A stretch of DNA of 64,000 nucleotides from Alphaproteobacteria bacterium (GTDB taxonomy: Bacteria; Pseudomonadota; Alphaproteobacteria; MPNO01; UBA2964): the NCBI GenBank assembly GCA_012103315.1, contig WLWZ01000004.1, positions 169,547 through 233,546 of the forward strand, in the 5' to 3' direction. This document shows positions 8,508 through 17,441 of the stretch, in pieces; the stretch's first letter is position 1; the number at the start of each line of letters is the position of its first letter. The position numbers were made by a program, and so were the translations under genes. The notes beneath the pieces are model-generated. The model was not told the origin of the DNA. It ran no database searches and saw only the letters and a program-made list of their open reading frames with translations.

Positions 8508-9593
8508 GTGCAGCTGGGCCGTCATCAGAGATTTCTCGACCTCTGGCCCCTTATTGCGCAATCTGAAAATTGTCCCTTACCGGAAAAGATAGACGATTTA
8601 GTTGATGCCGCGGATGAGCTTGCCAACCTCATTTCGCCGACTCTTGCTGAATTTGTCTTGGCTGACACACAAAGCCAGCTGGATGCGCCTGTTCTTGATG
8701 CGAAACGTGTTGCTGATAATCGGCTGCTTGCCAAATTTTCTCTGGCGCAACAACGTCATTGGGCAAAGATTCTAACGGAATCGGAAATTGATGTTGTTTT
8801 CCTGAAGGGGTTCGCTAATGGCCACAGTTTTTATCCCGACCCTATCTTAAGACAGCAGGGCGACCTTGATCTGTTGGTGAGGTCACGAGATTTATCGAGA
8901 ATAATAAACTTACTGGCGCCCTTTGGGTTTGAATTTCGCTCCAGTCCCCTAAATCGTTGGGGTGCGATTTCTGATGCAAGCTTTATGCCTTTCGTGACGC
9001 AGGATGGTAGTTGCGAGCTTGATATCCATGTGCACCCTGACTGTTATCCTGCTTATTGTTCGTTGACGACCGAGCGGTTGTTCGCTGAGTCTCAACTTGT
9101 GGACGCTGGCGGAGTCTCCGTACGAGTACCGTCACCCGAACACGTTTTGCTTTTATGTGTCACGAATACGGCGAAAGATAAGTTTGATGTGTTTAGCGTT
9201 CGCAAAGTTATTGATGCGATGGTGTTAATTCGAGCGACAGAGAACCTCAATTGGCAAAAGATTATAGACCTCGCTGTCGAGGGGAACTTTCTGCTGCCCA
9301 CACGAATTTTCTTTTCGCTATTGGTTTCTTTGGGTTTTCCTCAAACGCTGATTCCCGGAAAACTATTGAGGCCTTTGCCACGATGGAGAGAAAAATCATT
9401 CCGTACTGTCGTTCATCGATTCCAGCGTCTATTCCCCGGAGATCCCTATTTACTACCAATTTTATGGCGGGAATGGGCATTGTGCGCAGAACCTGCCGTC
9501 GCGCTTTATAATATGCGGTTGCGGGGCCGGGGAATATTGAAGCCGGGAACTGGAGTACCCGACGGCGCCCCGGTGAGCGCTATACAATGGTAA
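8508..9593 (+). CDS. Nucleotidyltransferase family protein (NTP_transf_5-like)
   Basis: The product is 361 residues from a GTG start at 8508, which has AGGAAG seven bases upstream. The frame stays open further upstream but would overlap the phosphatase gene. The core LKGFANGHSFYPDP followed by RQQGDLDLLV matches the Lys-Gly and Asp-x-Asp pattern of the uncharacterised NTP_transf_5 family. A later ELDIHVHP segment supplies another acidic/His pair. Members are common in exopolysaccharide and peptide-modification loci, but their substrates are not established. Here it sits between a phosphatase and UDP-glucuronate decarboxylase. I cannot say whether it moves nucleotides to a protein, sugar or lipid. 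Confidence 0.8.
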   Translation: MQLGRHQRFLDLWPLIAQSENCPLPEKIDDLVDAADELANLISPTLAEFVLADTQSQLDAPVLDAKRVADNRLLAKFSLAQQRHWAKILTESEIDVVFLKGFANGHSFYPDPILRQQGDLDLLVRSRDLSRIINLLAPFGFEFRSSPLNRWGAISDASFMPFVTQDGSCELDIHVHPDCYPAYCSLTTERLFAESQLVDAGGVSVRVPSPEHVLLLCVTNTAKDKFDVFSVRKVIDAMVLIRATENLNWQKIIDLAVEGNFLLPTRIFFSLLVSLGFPQTLIPGKLLRPLPRWREKSFRTVVHRFQRLFPGDPYLLPILWREWALCAEPAVALYNMRLRGRGILKPGTGVPDGAPVSAIQW

Positions 9594-9608
9594 TTCGACC
9601 TCTGGCTA

Positions 9609-9631
9609 TAATTGATGTTAAACATCAATTA
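9609..9631. promoter_or_regulatory. Perfect 23-bp palindrome, probable operator upstream of UDP-glucuronate decarboxylase gene
   Basis: TAATTGATGTT, a single central A, then AACATCAATTA form two perfect 11-base arms. The palindrome lies 47 bases before the ATG of the decarboxylase gene. A TATAAT (9607-9612) overlaps its left arm, so a bound dimeric regulator would cover the -10 region. No T run follows, so it is not a typical terminator for the gene ending at 9593. The -35 is not clear. Confidence 0.55.
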
Positions 9632-9678
9632 GGGCTCGGGAAATTAGTCAAACTTATAGCGTAGTATGGTGACAAATT

Positions 9679-10629
9679 ATGGCCTCTGAGAAACGGGTTT
9701 TGGTTACGGGCGGCGCAGGCTTTATCGGTTCGCACCTTTGCGAACGGCTGCTTGCCGCCGACAATGATGTCCTTTGTATCGATAATTATTTTACGGGATC
9801 AAAGGATAATGTCGCACATCTTATTCAAAATCCGCATTTCGAATTGATGCGACATGATGTGACCTTTCCGCTCTATATTGAGACGGATGAGATTTATAAT
9901 CTCGCTTGTCCCGCCTCACCGGTACACTATCAGTTTGATCCGGTTCAGACGACGAAGACGAGCGTACATGGTGCTATCAATATGCTCGGCCTCGCAAAGC
10001 GGGTGAGAGCCAAGATTTTTCAGGCATCAACGAGCGAGGTTTATGGCGATCCAGAAGTCCATCCTCAAGTGGAGACATATTGGGGCCGCGTAAATCCGAT
10101 TGGCCCGCGCGCGTGTTATGACGAAGGAAAAAGATGCGCGGAGACTTTATTTTTTGACTACCGTCGCCAGCATAATTTGCTGATCAAAGTCGCCCGAATT
10201 TTCAATACCTATGGCCCGCGCATGCATCCCAATGATGGACGCGTTGTGTCTAATTTCATCGTTCAGGCATTACGCAACGACCCGGTAACGATCTATGGTA
10301 ATGGCGAGCAGACGCGGTCGTTCTGCTATGTTGATGATCTTGTTGAGGCTTTTATTCGGATTATGGCGACCGGTGATGATTTCACGGGTCCGGTGAATAT
10401 TGGAAATCCCAACGAGTTTACGATCCGTGAACTTGCTGACACTGTCATAGAATTGATTGGTTCGAAATCTGAAATAATCTCCAAGCCATTGCCGACTGAT
10501 GATCCTGTTCAGCGCCAACCGGATATAACAATTGCGCGCGACATGCTGGATTGGGAGCCGAAAATTCAGCTCAAAGAAGGACTGCAAAAGACCATCGCAT
10601 ACTTCGATGACCGCTTATCCGCTGAATAG
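9679..10629 (+). CDS. uxs: UDP-glucuronate decarboxylase (UDP-xylose synthase)
   Basis: This 316-residue extended short-chain dehydrogenase converts UDP-glucuronate to UDP-xylose with bound NAD. It shows the NAD loop GGAGFIGSH (11-19), the family segment [19 protein letters not shown], and the catalytic YDEGK (Tyr-x3-Lys). Also present are [11 protein letters not shown] and the substrate-binding [12 protein letters not shown]. Length and motifs fit UXS much better than dTDP-glucose dehydratase or UDP-glucose epimerase. It has its own short upstream region containing a strong palindrome. It needs UDP-glucuronate, which a 6-dehydrogenase encoded at 29 kb could supply if that enzyme uses UDP-glucose. 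Confidence 0.92.
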   Translation: MASEKRVLVTGGAGFIGSHLCERLLAADNDVLCIDNYFTGSKDNVAHLIQNPHFELMRHDVTFPLYIETDEIYNLACPASPVHYQFDPVQTTKTSVHGAINMLGLAKRVRAKIFQASTSEVYGDPEVHPQVETYWGRVNPIGPRACYDEGKRCAETLFFDYRRQHNLLIKVARIFNTYGPRMHPNDGRVVSNFIVQALRNDPVTIYGNGEQTRSFCYVDDLVEAFIRIMATGDDFTGPVNIGNPNEFTIRELADTVIELIGSKSEIISKPLPTDDPVQRQPDITIARDMLDWEPKIQLKEGLQKTIAYFDDRLSAE

Positions 10630-10633
10630 AAGA

Positions 10634-12088
10634 TTAATAATTTATAGCACGGATACGAGGTCTACGTGTCTGACGCTTGGTCTGGGTTCGGATAAAGAAG
10701 CCGACCACGTAATATAGGACGACATGGTAGAAAATTCCGGCGACTACCAGTGAGAAGTTTGACTCGACGCGAATCAGGCCCGCGAAGATAGACACCGAGA
10801 AGACGGCAAACCAATCACCAACTTGTCTCGTATTCATAAAATAGCAGAGCGTCCAGTACACCTGTGACAATATGAACATTCCCAGGAGGACGCCGGGAAT
10901 GCCGAAATTGACGTACATCTCTACCAGCTGTGGGAAGTTGATTGAGGTATTGGTATCATCGGGTGCGAGAAACTGGAACATATGACCAAACAGCTGGCCA
11001 TAAGACGGATTCGGTTTGTCAGGCCATAATAAGCGCGGAATTAGCTTGTATATTATGTCGCTGTAACTCTCTCCATATAGGTAGTCCACCCTTCTCGGAG
11101 CCTGATCCACGATGTAGGCGAAGATAAAGGAGATATCGAATCTAATCGCGATGGCGTGGAGGGCAAATTTGACAACTTTGGGATCTGCGGTAAAGCTATT
11201 GGCGGCAATCTTGCCAAATTTAGCGGTGTTCTCGGCAGCGTCACCTAGTCCCTCTTGTTCGACATGCCCTGTATCAGTCCAAACCTGGTCGCGATATTCA
11301 AATTTTGCGTACATGAATGGAAATAGCGCCATGACACAAAGGACGATGACCACCCACGGAATTTTTTTCCGTTCACCGATATACGTCATGATGACAGCGA
11401 GGCTAAAGGTTCCAATCGGGCCGGAATTGCCTCCTGAAATAGCGAGACCCATATAGGCGGGCACGTATAGCAGCCAAACCATCAATGCCGAGGTCAATGT
11501 AATCTGGCGCCGGATTCTGAGAATATAAAAAGCGAGAATTCCAACTACTGAGAAGTTGGACAAAAAGTTGATGATTTGTCCTGCGGAGCCTGATCCGAGG
11601 CCAGTCTTCATGCCGAGAATGCCGAAGAAGCCGATCCCCATGAAAACGATGCAAATCTTTTTTGCGCTTTTTGGCTCCCATTCGAGTTGCATCGGTGGAA
11701 TGAAGCGTAAAATCAGATTAATGGGTCGCCAGTAATATCCGACAACCATTGATAGCATTCCTAAAAATATCAAAATTGCCGGTTTGAAAAGATCATCGAG
11801 ATCCAGATGGTCAAACAGTATGTAGGGTCGCGCGCCGTAAAATGGGAACCAGGTGTAATGAACAGAATAAACAATGCAAATAAGCTGAAAAAACGGCAGT
11901 CGTTCACTTGGCTTAAACAGATAAAGTGTCATCGGCGTAAAGCACACGATCTGAGCCATACCGAGAATAAAGTGTACGGGGTGATATGAGCCTTCGGACG
12001 CCGGAATATAATTCAGGATACCGATAAACGACATTGCGACGCAAAAGAACAGTGTGCCGGGAATGGGGGATTTTGCGTACACCGTCAC
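10634..12088 (-). CDS. O-antigen/oligosaccharide polymerase-like integral membrane protein
   Basis: The product is 484 residues, GTG start, with about ten or more hydrophobic segments. A long non-membrane loop carries the conserved-looking segments RLLWPDKPNPSYG, GHMFQFLAP, TNTSINFPQLVE and NFGIPGVLLGM. That pattern is typical of Wzy-like repeat-unit polymerases and of O-antigen polymerase-type proteins in exosortase-associated polysaccharide loci. It is convergent with the decarboxylase gene (4-base gap) and divergent from the GT4 gene. It is the intact polymerase candidate near the broken one at 1654-3056. Family membership rests on topology and loop pattern, because catalytic residues of this class are not well defined. 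Confidence 0.8.
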   Translation of the reverse strand: MTVYAKSPIPGTLFFCVAMSFIGILNYIPASEGSYHPVHFILGMAQIVCFTPMTLYLFKPSERLPFFQLICIVYSVHYTWFPFYGARPYILFDHLDLDDLFKPAILIFLGMLSMVVGYYWRPINLILRFIPPMQLEWEPKSAKKICIVFMGIGFFGILGMKTGLGSGSAGQIINFLSNFSVVGILAFYILRIRRQITLTSALMVWLLYVPAYMGLAISGGNSGPIGTFSLAVIMTYIGERKKIPWVVIVLCVMALFPFMYAKFEYRDQVWTDTGHVEQEGLGDAAENTAKFGKIAANSFTADPKVVKFALHAIAIRFDISFIFAYIVDQAPRRVDYLYGESYSDIIYKLIPRLLWPDKPNPSYGQLFGHMFQFLAPDDTNTSINFPQLVEMYVNFGIPGVLLGMFILSQVYWTLCYFMNTRQVGDWFAVFSVSIFAGLIRVESNFSLVVAGIFYHVVLYYVVGFFIRTQTKRQTRRPRIRAINY

Positions 12089-12253
12089 GCCTTTATAGAA
12101 GCCGAAATTCCCGTACGGGTGGCCAAATTCGGGTTAACTGATGAACCATTGTCGTCATTGACTATATAGGACTTAAACGTAAATTTCTGCTACTATACTG
12201 TATATTATGGATTTTTCGGCATTCATTTTTTGGAACTGATTGCGTAGGAAGCA

Positions 12254-13441
12254 TTGTCAGAACAAGTCAAAATCTGCATGTCGACGATTAGTCGCTTCCA
12301 TTCCTTTGAAGCCGCGCTTCAGTTGCAGCAACGCGATGCACTGGCAGCGATTTATTCAGGTTTAGCAAGGCATTTTCTGAGGCGATATCCAGTGCGCCCT
12401 GAGTTACTACTTACTTACCCGTGGATACAAACACCGTTTGAAATTTTGCAACGTCTTCGCGTGTTATCCATATCGAACGGCATGAAAATGGCGTGGCTGG
12501 CCAAAAAAGCTATCGATCATCATATAAGTCGAACGATGCCATCTTGCCATATTTATATGGCGTTATCGGGGATAGGTCTCAAATCGGGTAAGGCGGCACA
12601 AGAGCGGGGGACGGCCTATATTTGCGTGCGATCAGCGTCGCATATTGCCAGTCAAAATGAATTGCTACAGGAAGAATATGGCATGTTGGGCCTTCCCTTC
12701 ATCCCGACAGAACAACGCATGATCGATCGGGAAGAGGAAGAGTACGCGCAGGCCGATATCGTGTTGGTGCCGGGTTCTTTCGCCCGGCAAAGTTTTATTG
12801 AAAAAGGGATTGATCCGGCTCGAATTCGCGATATTCCGTTTGGTGTCCCCTTGTCGAGCTTTAAACGAACATGTGAACGAGATTCTCAATTCTGTATCCT
12901 TTTTGTCGGTAACCTTGGCGTTCGGAAAGGATTCCACTATTTACTCCAGGCCTTTAAGAAAGCCAATATCCCTGGTGCAACATTGAGGATAGTTGGTAAC
13001 CAGCAACCTGAAACCAAGGCTCTGCTCGAAAGATATCCTGTGGATAATGTTGAGCTGCTGGGGCCACAATTCCAACCGGAGGTCGTGAACCACATGTCCC
13101 GTGCGAGCGTCCTGGTGTTACCGAGTATAGAAGAGGGGTTTGGCATGGTCATGTCGGAAGCGCTGGCATGCGGTTGTCCGGTCATTTCAAGCGAGAGTAC
13201 AGGGGGACAGGACCTGTACACTGATGGCGTAGAAGGGTTTATCTACAAAGCAACTGACGTGGATTCTTTAGCAGAGCGTTTTGTTCAGCTTCACGACGAC
13301 AAGACACTCTTGGATTCCATGTCGGAAAATGCTGCCAAAAAAGCGCAAGACATTGGTGGCTGGGATAGTTATGGCGATAAACTAATTCCACTCTGCGTGT
13401 CGCTGGCGAAAGAACGCGGCCATGATGTGTATGGGGACTAA
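12254..13441 (+). CDS. Glycosyltransferase family 4
   Basis: This 395-residue GT-B enzyme should add a sugar to the lipid-linked repeat unit on the cytoplasmic face. The C-terminal nucleotide-sugar domain is clear: ILFVGNLGVRKGFHYLL, VELLGP, and the EX7E-type segment PSIEEGFGMVMSEALACGCPVI. A GTFAR-like segment (VPGSFARQSFIEKG) precedes it. The annotated TTG start has AGGA five bases before it. The ATG at 12278 is an alternative that would make the protein eight residues shorter. The 165-base region upstream is AT-rich (TATACT at 12194-12199) and divergent with the polymerase gene. Sugar and linkage cannot be deduced. Confidence 0.9.
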   Translation: MSEQVKICMSTISRFHSFEAALQLQQRDALAAIYSGLARHFLRRYPVRPELLLTYPWIQTPFEILQRLRVLSISNGMKMAWLAKKAIDHHISRTMPSCHIYMALSGIGLKSGKAAQERGTAYICVRSASHIASQNELLQEEYGMLGLPFIPTEQRMIDREEEEYAQADIVLVPGSFARQSFIEKGIDPARIRDIPFGVPLSSFKRTCERDSQFCILFVGNLGVRKGFHYLLQAFKKANIPGATLRIVGNQQPETKALLERYPVDNVELLGPQFQPEVVNHMSRASVLVLPSIEEGFGMVMSEALACGCPVISSESTGGQDLYTDGVEGFIYKATDVDSLAERFVQLHDDKTLLDSMSENAAKKAQDIGGWDSYGDKLIPLCVSLAKERGHDVYGD

Positions 13442-13449
13442 GAGAGCGC

Positions 13450-15021
13450 CTATTGGCGTGAGATTGAGCCCGATAATTTATCTTTAATCCAGATTCGCTC
13501 GGCCTGATCAAAAGCCAGAAAATACAACGGTACAGCCGTAGCCAAGACCCAAACCACAGACGCAATGATGATGCCGAACAGGTCCGGTTTCCCGGACAGT
13601 TGAAGAGCGAATGTCGCGATGCCCGCGCTTATACAAAATGTAATCAAGGCGAAGCTTTGCCCTTGAAGAATTTTGCGCAACGGATTTTCCTTAATAACTC
13701 TGGCGGCATGGATTGGTACGATGATGGAGAGCAAACAAATCTCGGTTGCCAGAACTGCCCAGGCCGCACCCGCTGCGCCGAATTGAGGAATGAGGACTAA
13801 ACACAATATGATGACGGTTACACCGCCTGAGATGTGTGCTTTCACCATGCCTTTGGGTCTGTTGATAAACGACAGAATTGTCGCCCCGGCGAGCGACGGG
13901 CTGGCAAATACAGTAGCCCCCAGAAGCGGCCAAAAAACAGCGTCCGAGAACGTAATTTTCCCGATTGTCCACAGCGAAAAGAACGGCGGGCCAATGACCG
14001 CAATAAAGCCGCCAAGCGTGCCGCAACTACACCCGGCTATTCTGGCGATGAATTTGTATAATCGAGCTAGCGCTTCCCAATCTTGCTGTGCAAACTGACG
14101 CGCTCCCTCCACGCCGAATACCTGCAAAGCCTGATCTGACACGTATTTAGCGAATCCAGTCAAAGTCCGAATGGTATTATATGCAGCAATTGTCGCCCCC
14201 GAAGAAGCGAGGGACGAAATCAACAAAATTGTTCCGTGGATGCTCAGGGCAGTTGCAATCGGCACCATCGCATAGGCTGGACCAATCGACAGAGCTTCTT
14301 TAAAGGCGGCCTTATTTGGAACGGCAATGCCGAACTCCAAGTCTGGATATCTTTGTTTCTGATGGATGACAACGGATGCCCACGTCACTCCAGCAATAAC
14401 AGCGTAAACCAGGGCAATGGATGTAATAGACGCTTCGATGGTAAGCATCGCGGCGATCGCTGCTAACAGACCAATCCGCGTTAGATTGCTGACCATCACG
14501 CTGATGGCGTATTCACCGTAAGCCCTATAAATCGAGCTAATAAATCCAAACGGCAGTGTTAAAAGAAAATATGCTGATAAAAGAGATAAAACGTGCGCCG
14601 ACGATAAGGCCGATAGTGTTTTTACATTTAGAAGTTCTGGCCACGTAACGAAGTAACTCAGGGAGAGGGCAATGACAAAACCGGTAGCAACAAGAATTGT
14701 ATAAAAGAATGTACCGTAGCGAAGTAATTGCAGGAATTCTTCATGTTCGCCCCTAGAAAGAGCGCCTTGAAGAGAATTTCCAAAATACGTTCGCAATCCA
14801 AAGTCCAAAATCGCGATAAAGCCGGCCGTTGATAATAGAACGAGCCAGTCGCCGTACTGGGCTGGTGTCCAGAATGCCAGAAACAGCGGTACGAGTAGAA
14901 TCTGTTCGCCAAAATTTATAACAGTGCCGAAAGTTTTCCCGGCTATACCCTGCGCAATTCGCCGATGGATGCCCTCCTGCCCCTGTGGCGATGGTGTTGG
15001 TGAGTTATCCGGTGTGGTCAC
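13450..15021 (-). CDS. Oligosaccharide flippase (Wzx-like, MOP superfamily)
   Basis: The product is 523 residues, GTG start, with a soluble N-terminus and about 12-14 hydrophobic segments evenly spread along the chain. The first conserved segment (GIAGKTFGTVINFGEQILLVPL then YGDWLVLLSTAGFIAILDFGL) is typical of polysaccharide transport proteins that flip undecaprenyl-linked repeat units to the periplasm. It is the last gene of a six-gene leftward operon. Its start is two bases from the stop of the upstream glycosyltransferase gene, implying translational coupling. It ends eight bases from the convergent GT4 gene. It is the only flippase seen in the locus. Confidence 0.9.
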   Translation of the reverse strand: MTTPDNSPTPSPQGQEGIHRRIAQGIAGKTFGTVINFGEQILLVPLFLAFWTPAQYGDWLVLLSTAGFIAILDFGLRTYFGNSLQGALSRGEHEEFLQLLRYGTFFYTILVATGFVIALSLSYFVTWPELLNVKTLSALSSAHVLSLLSAYFLLTLPFGFISSIYRAYGEYAISVMVSNLTRIGLLAAIAAMLTIEASITSIALVYAVIAGVTWASVVIHQKQRYPDLEFGIAVPNKAAFKEALSIGPAYAMVPIATALSIHGTILLISSLASSGATIAAYNTIRTLTGFAKYVSDQALQVFGVEGARQFAQQDWEALARLYKFIARIAGCSCGTLGGFIAVIGPPFFSLWTIGKITFSDAVFWPLLGATVFASPSLAGATILSFINRPKGMVKAHISGGVTVIILCLVLIPQFGAAGAAWAVLATEICLLSIIVPIHAARVIKENPLRKILQGQSFALITFCISAGIATFALQLSGKPDLFGIIIASVVWVLATAVPLYFLAFDQAERIWIKDKLSGSISRQ

Positions 15022-15023
15022 CG

Positions 15024-16220
15024 TTAGTCCTTCGTCAGGAAGTAATTGAGCCCTTGTTTCAACCCCTCAATATCCTCCCGGAATCCCCAATTCTCGATAA
15101 TTTCAAGGCTCCGCTGGCCCATTTTTTCAGAAAGGCTAGGATCGGAAACGATCCGGCCCAGTGACGTGGTGAGGGCATCGACATCCCCTGCTGGAAACAC
15201 AAACCCATTCTCGCCATCTCGGATTAAATCAAAGACGGCGCCAACCTGATCGCTGGCGACCACAGCACGGCCCGCTGTCATGACCTCGTTAACAACCAGT
15301 CCCCAAGGTTCCAAGAATGATGGCAAAACGAAAACGTCACATAGACTGTAGAAGGACGGCAGCTCGGACTGATTGCGGAATCCGGTAAACCGGACGGATT
15401 CCTCGATACTGAGATCTTTTACCTGTTGTTCAAGGGCGTCGCGTTGTTCACCGTCACCGACCATCAAGAGATAGGGCTGCCGGTTCTTCGCGTCTTGATG
15501 CAATCGAGCCACAGCTTCAACAAGGTCCATCGGCCGTTTGCGTTCCATGAATTTAGAGGCATACAAAATGACGGGGCGATTAGGGTCTAACTTTAACTCC
15601 GCCCGTAAACTGTCCTGATCCGCGGCGATTGCCCGATCCCGGAAGTATTGATTGTCGATTGTATAGGGCATCGGGAAGGTCGTTTCTTCCTTCATACCAT
15701 GTGCCAGATAATATTCTTTATTGGCGGAGCCAATAACCAACCAGCCATGACAAATTCGGCGCATTGCTAAAAAGAATAGGTGTTTGATAAAATTTTTGAC
15801 TGGGCCACGGGCGGCGCTGAACTCCCAGGCCTCATCGCGGTTGAGAACCGTAAGCCCTATCGTTCTGGCGCGGAGCATCGAGATCAAATGGTACAGCCGC
15901 ATATAGCCGTGCACCCACAGCGCATCAAATTGTCCCTCTTTGAGAGCGCCGGGCAGGCCGCTATTGATAGGGCGCGTTGCTGATGGTGGTCCATCATCAC
16001 CCCAGGATTTCAGGAAAACATGTTTATAGCCTTCTAAAAGGGGCGTATCCCATTCGATGACTTGGCCGAATCCCTCATCGACATGTTTGCGTATTGAGAA
16101 ATCGCTACAAAAGAAAACCGTTAAATCAATGTCCGGGTCCGCTGCAATTTGGCGCAGAAGAGGTGCCTGATACTGGATCGGGTGGCTGACAAGATAGGCA
16201 AGACGGATTTTACGGTTCAT
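15024..16220 (-). CDS. Glycosyltransferase family 4
   Basis: This 398-residue GT4 enzyme is read from the ATG at 16220 (MNRKIRLAYLVSHPIQYQAP), which matches the usual beginning of the family. The frame extends to 16283 but those residues look non-coding. The N-terminal acceptor domain begins IRLAYLVSHP. The donor domain shows VILYASKFMERKRPMDLVEA, LMVGDGEQRDALE, RFTGFRNQSELPSFY and FLEPWGLVVNEVMTAGRAVV with the EX7E glutamates. The N-terminal hallmark HPIQYQAPL is shared with a subset of GT4 proteins in polysaccharide loci. It is the fifth gene of the leftward operon. The donor sugar is unknown. Confidence 0.9.
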   Translation of the reverse strand: MNRKIRLAYLVSHPIQYQAPLLRQIAADPDIDLTVFFCSDFSIRKHVDEGFGQVIEWDTPLLEGYKHVFLKSWGDDGPPSATRPINSGLPGALKEGQFDALWVHGYMRLYHLISMLRARTIGLTVLNRDEAWEFSAARGPVKNFIKHLFFLAMRRICHGWLVIGSANKEYYLAHGMKEETTFPMPYTIDNQYFRDRAIAADQDSLRAELKLDPNRPVILYASKFMERKRPMDLVEAVARLHQDAKNRQPYLLMVGDGEQRDALEQQVKDLSIEESVRFTGFRNQSELPSFYSLCDVFVLPSFLEPWGLVVNEVMTAGRAVVASDQVGAVFDLIRDGENGFVFPAGDVDALTTSLGRIVSDPSLSEKMGQRSLEIIENWGFREDIEGLKQGLNYFLTKD

Positions 16221-16352
16221 TTTTACAACGCATACTAAAGTCGCCAGGTTCAATAAATATTGGACGCGATCAGGCGACAGCACTCGATAGAATACCGGGT
16301 GTTACGGCCTGTGGCGAAACAAATCGCGACTACGTTTGAATTATATCGCGCG

Positions 16353-17411
16353 CTACTTCAAGAGGGAATTAAACGCGTCTTCGACATCACTATTAGGAAT
16401 AAGGGTGATATTGGTTTCACCAGTGGCATCACGCATTGCCAGCGGGTTGCCACCGGACCATTTTAAACCAGGGTATAAAATTCGATGTTGTTCTCCGTAG
16501 GGAAACCAAATTCCAGGTTTCGCATGGGTGCTAAAGACACAAACAGATGGGGTGCCGACACTGGCGGCCAAATGCATTGGCCCGCTATCATGGCCCATAA
16601 AAACGCGGGCACTGCCCATAACCAGGGCGCTCTCACGTGGTGTCAGTGTTCCGCAAAGATCAAGTTTTGGGCCTGTCCAGCCTTTTGCTACTTCTTCTGA
16701 CCGTTCTCCGTCATTGGGACCACCCAGAAATACCAGCCCTAGCTCGGGATGGTTGCTCGAAATTTGAGCCAATAGGTCAGCCCAGCGATTATCACCCCAG
16801 CTTTTGAAATCGATCTTGGCACCGATGCTAAAGGCAATGAAATTGTCTTTGCCACTCCAGCCTGCCAATGACATTTGAGCTTTTTCTTCTTCGCCTGACG
16901 TAAAGTTTAGCGACCAGTTTTCTGCACTGTCTAAATCGACTTCTCCAATATCAGCCATGCACCGCGCGAGCCGAGAGGCTTCGGGTTCCCACAGACCTAA
17001 TTCATTATTTTGACCGTGGGTCCGTAAATCTGGCATCGCCGGCACACCGACAATGTGCCGGGCACCGCACAGTTTAAGAAAAATTATGTCTCGAAACTGG
17101 ACGAGATTTCCGCGCGGCTCGTTTAGATAGATGACCAAATCGGGACCCCAGTTGCGGATCGACTTCCGTAAACTATTCAGAGCGCCAAAATCGCGTGTGC
17201 CATGCGGATAGGCGAAATACCCGTCGACAAACCCACCGTCACCCAAAACAGCCTGAATTGCAGCGGCGTCGCTATTGACGGGTTTGTTGGTTAGCACGCG
17301 GCGTTCTGCATCGGCATACTGCTGCGCCAACATATGAAAGACCGGTAAGGCGACGACGGTGTCGCCGAGGCTGCCCATGCGGTAGATCAGCAGTTTCTTC
17401 ACGTCAGACAA
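16353..17411 (-). CDS. Glycosyltransferase family 9 (heptosyltransferase-like)
   Basis: The product is 352 residues. The start is a TTG at 17411 with GGAG eight bases upstream. A GTG three codons later is possible. GT9 features are KKLLIYRMGSLGDTVVALP at the N-terminus, and in the donor domain LGLVFLGGPNDGERSEEV, LDLCGTLTPRE and FMGHDSGPMHLAASVGTPSV. GT9 enzymes transfer heptose from ADP-heptose in lipopolysaccharide core synthesis, though members in polymer loci may use other sugars. ADP-heptose could come from gmhA/hldE at 33-35 kb. It lies inside the operon between AsnB and a GT4 gene. Confidence 0.88.
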   Translation of the reverse strand: MSDVKKLLIYRMGSLGDTVVALPVFHMLAQQYADAERRVLTNKPVNSDAAAIQAVLGDGGFVDGYFAYPHGTRDFGALNSLRKSIRNWGPDLVIYLNEPRGNLVQFRDIIFLKLCGARHIVGVPAMPDLRTHGQNNELGLWEPEASRLARCMADIGEVDLDSAENWSLNFTSGEEEKAQMSLAGWSGKDNFIAFSIGAKIDFKSWGDNRWADLLAQISSNHPELGLVFLGGPNDGERSEEVAKGWTGPKLDLCGTLTPRESALVMGSARVFMGHDSGPMHLAASVGTPSVCVFSTHAKPGIWFPYGEQHRILYPGLKWSGGNPLAMRDATGETNITLIPNSDVEDAFNSLLK

Positions 17412-17441
17412 ATCGAATTCTCCGCCGCATTTCGTCGTAGC

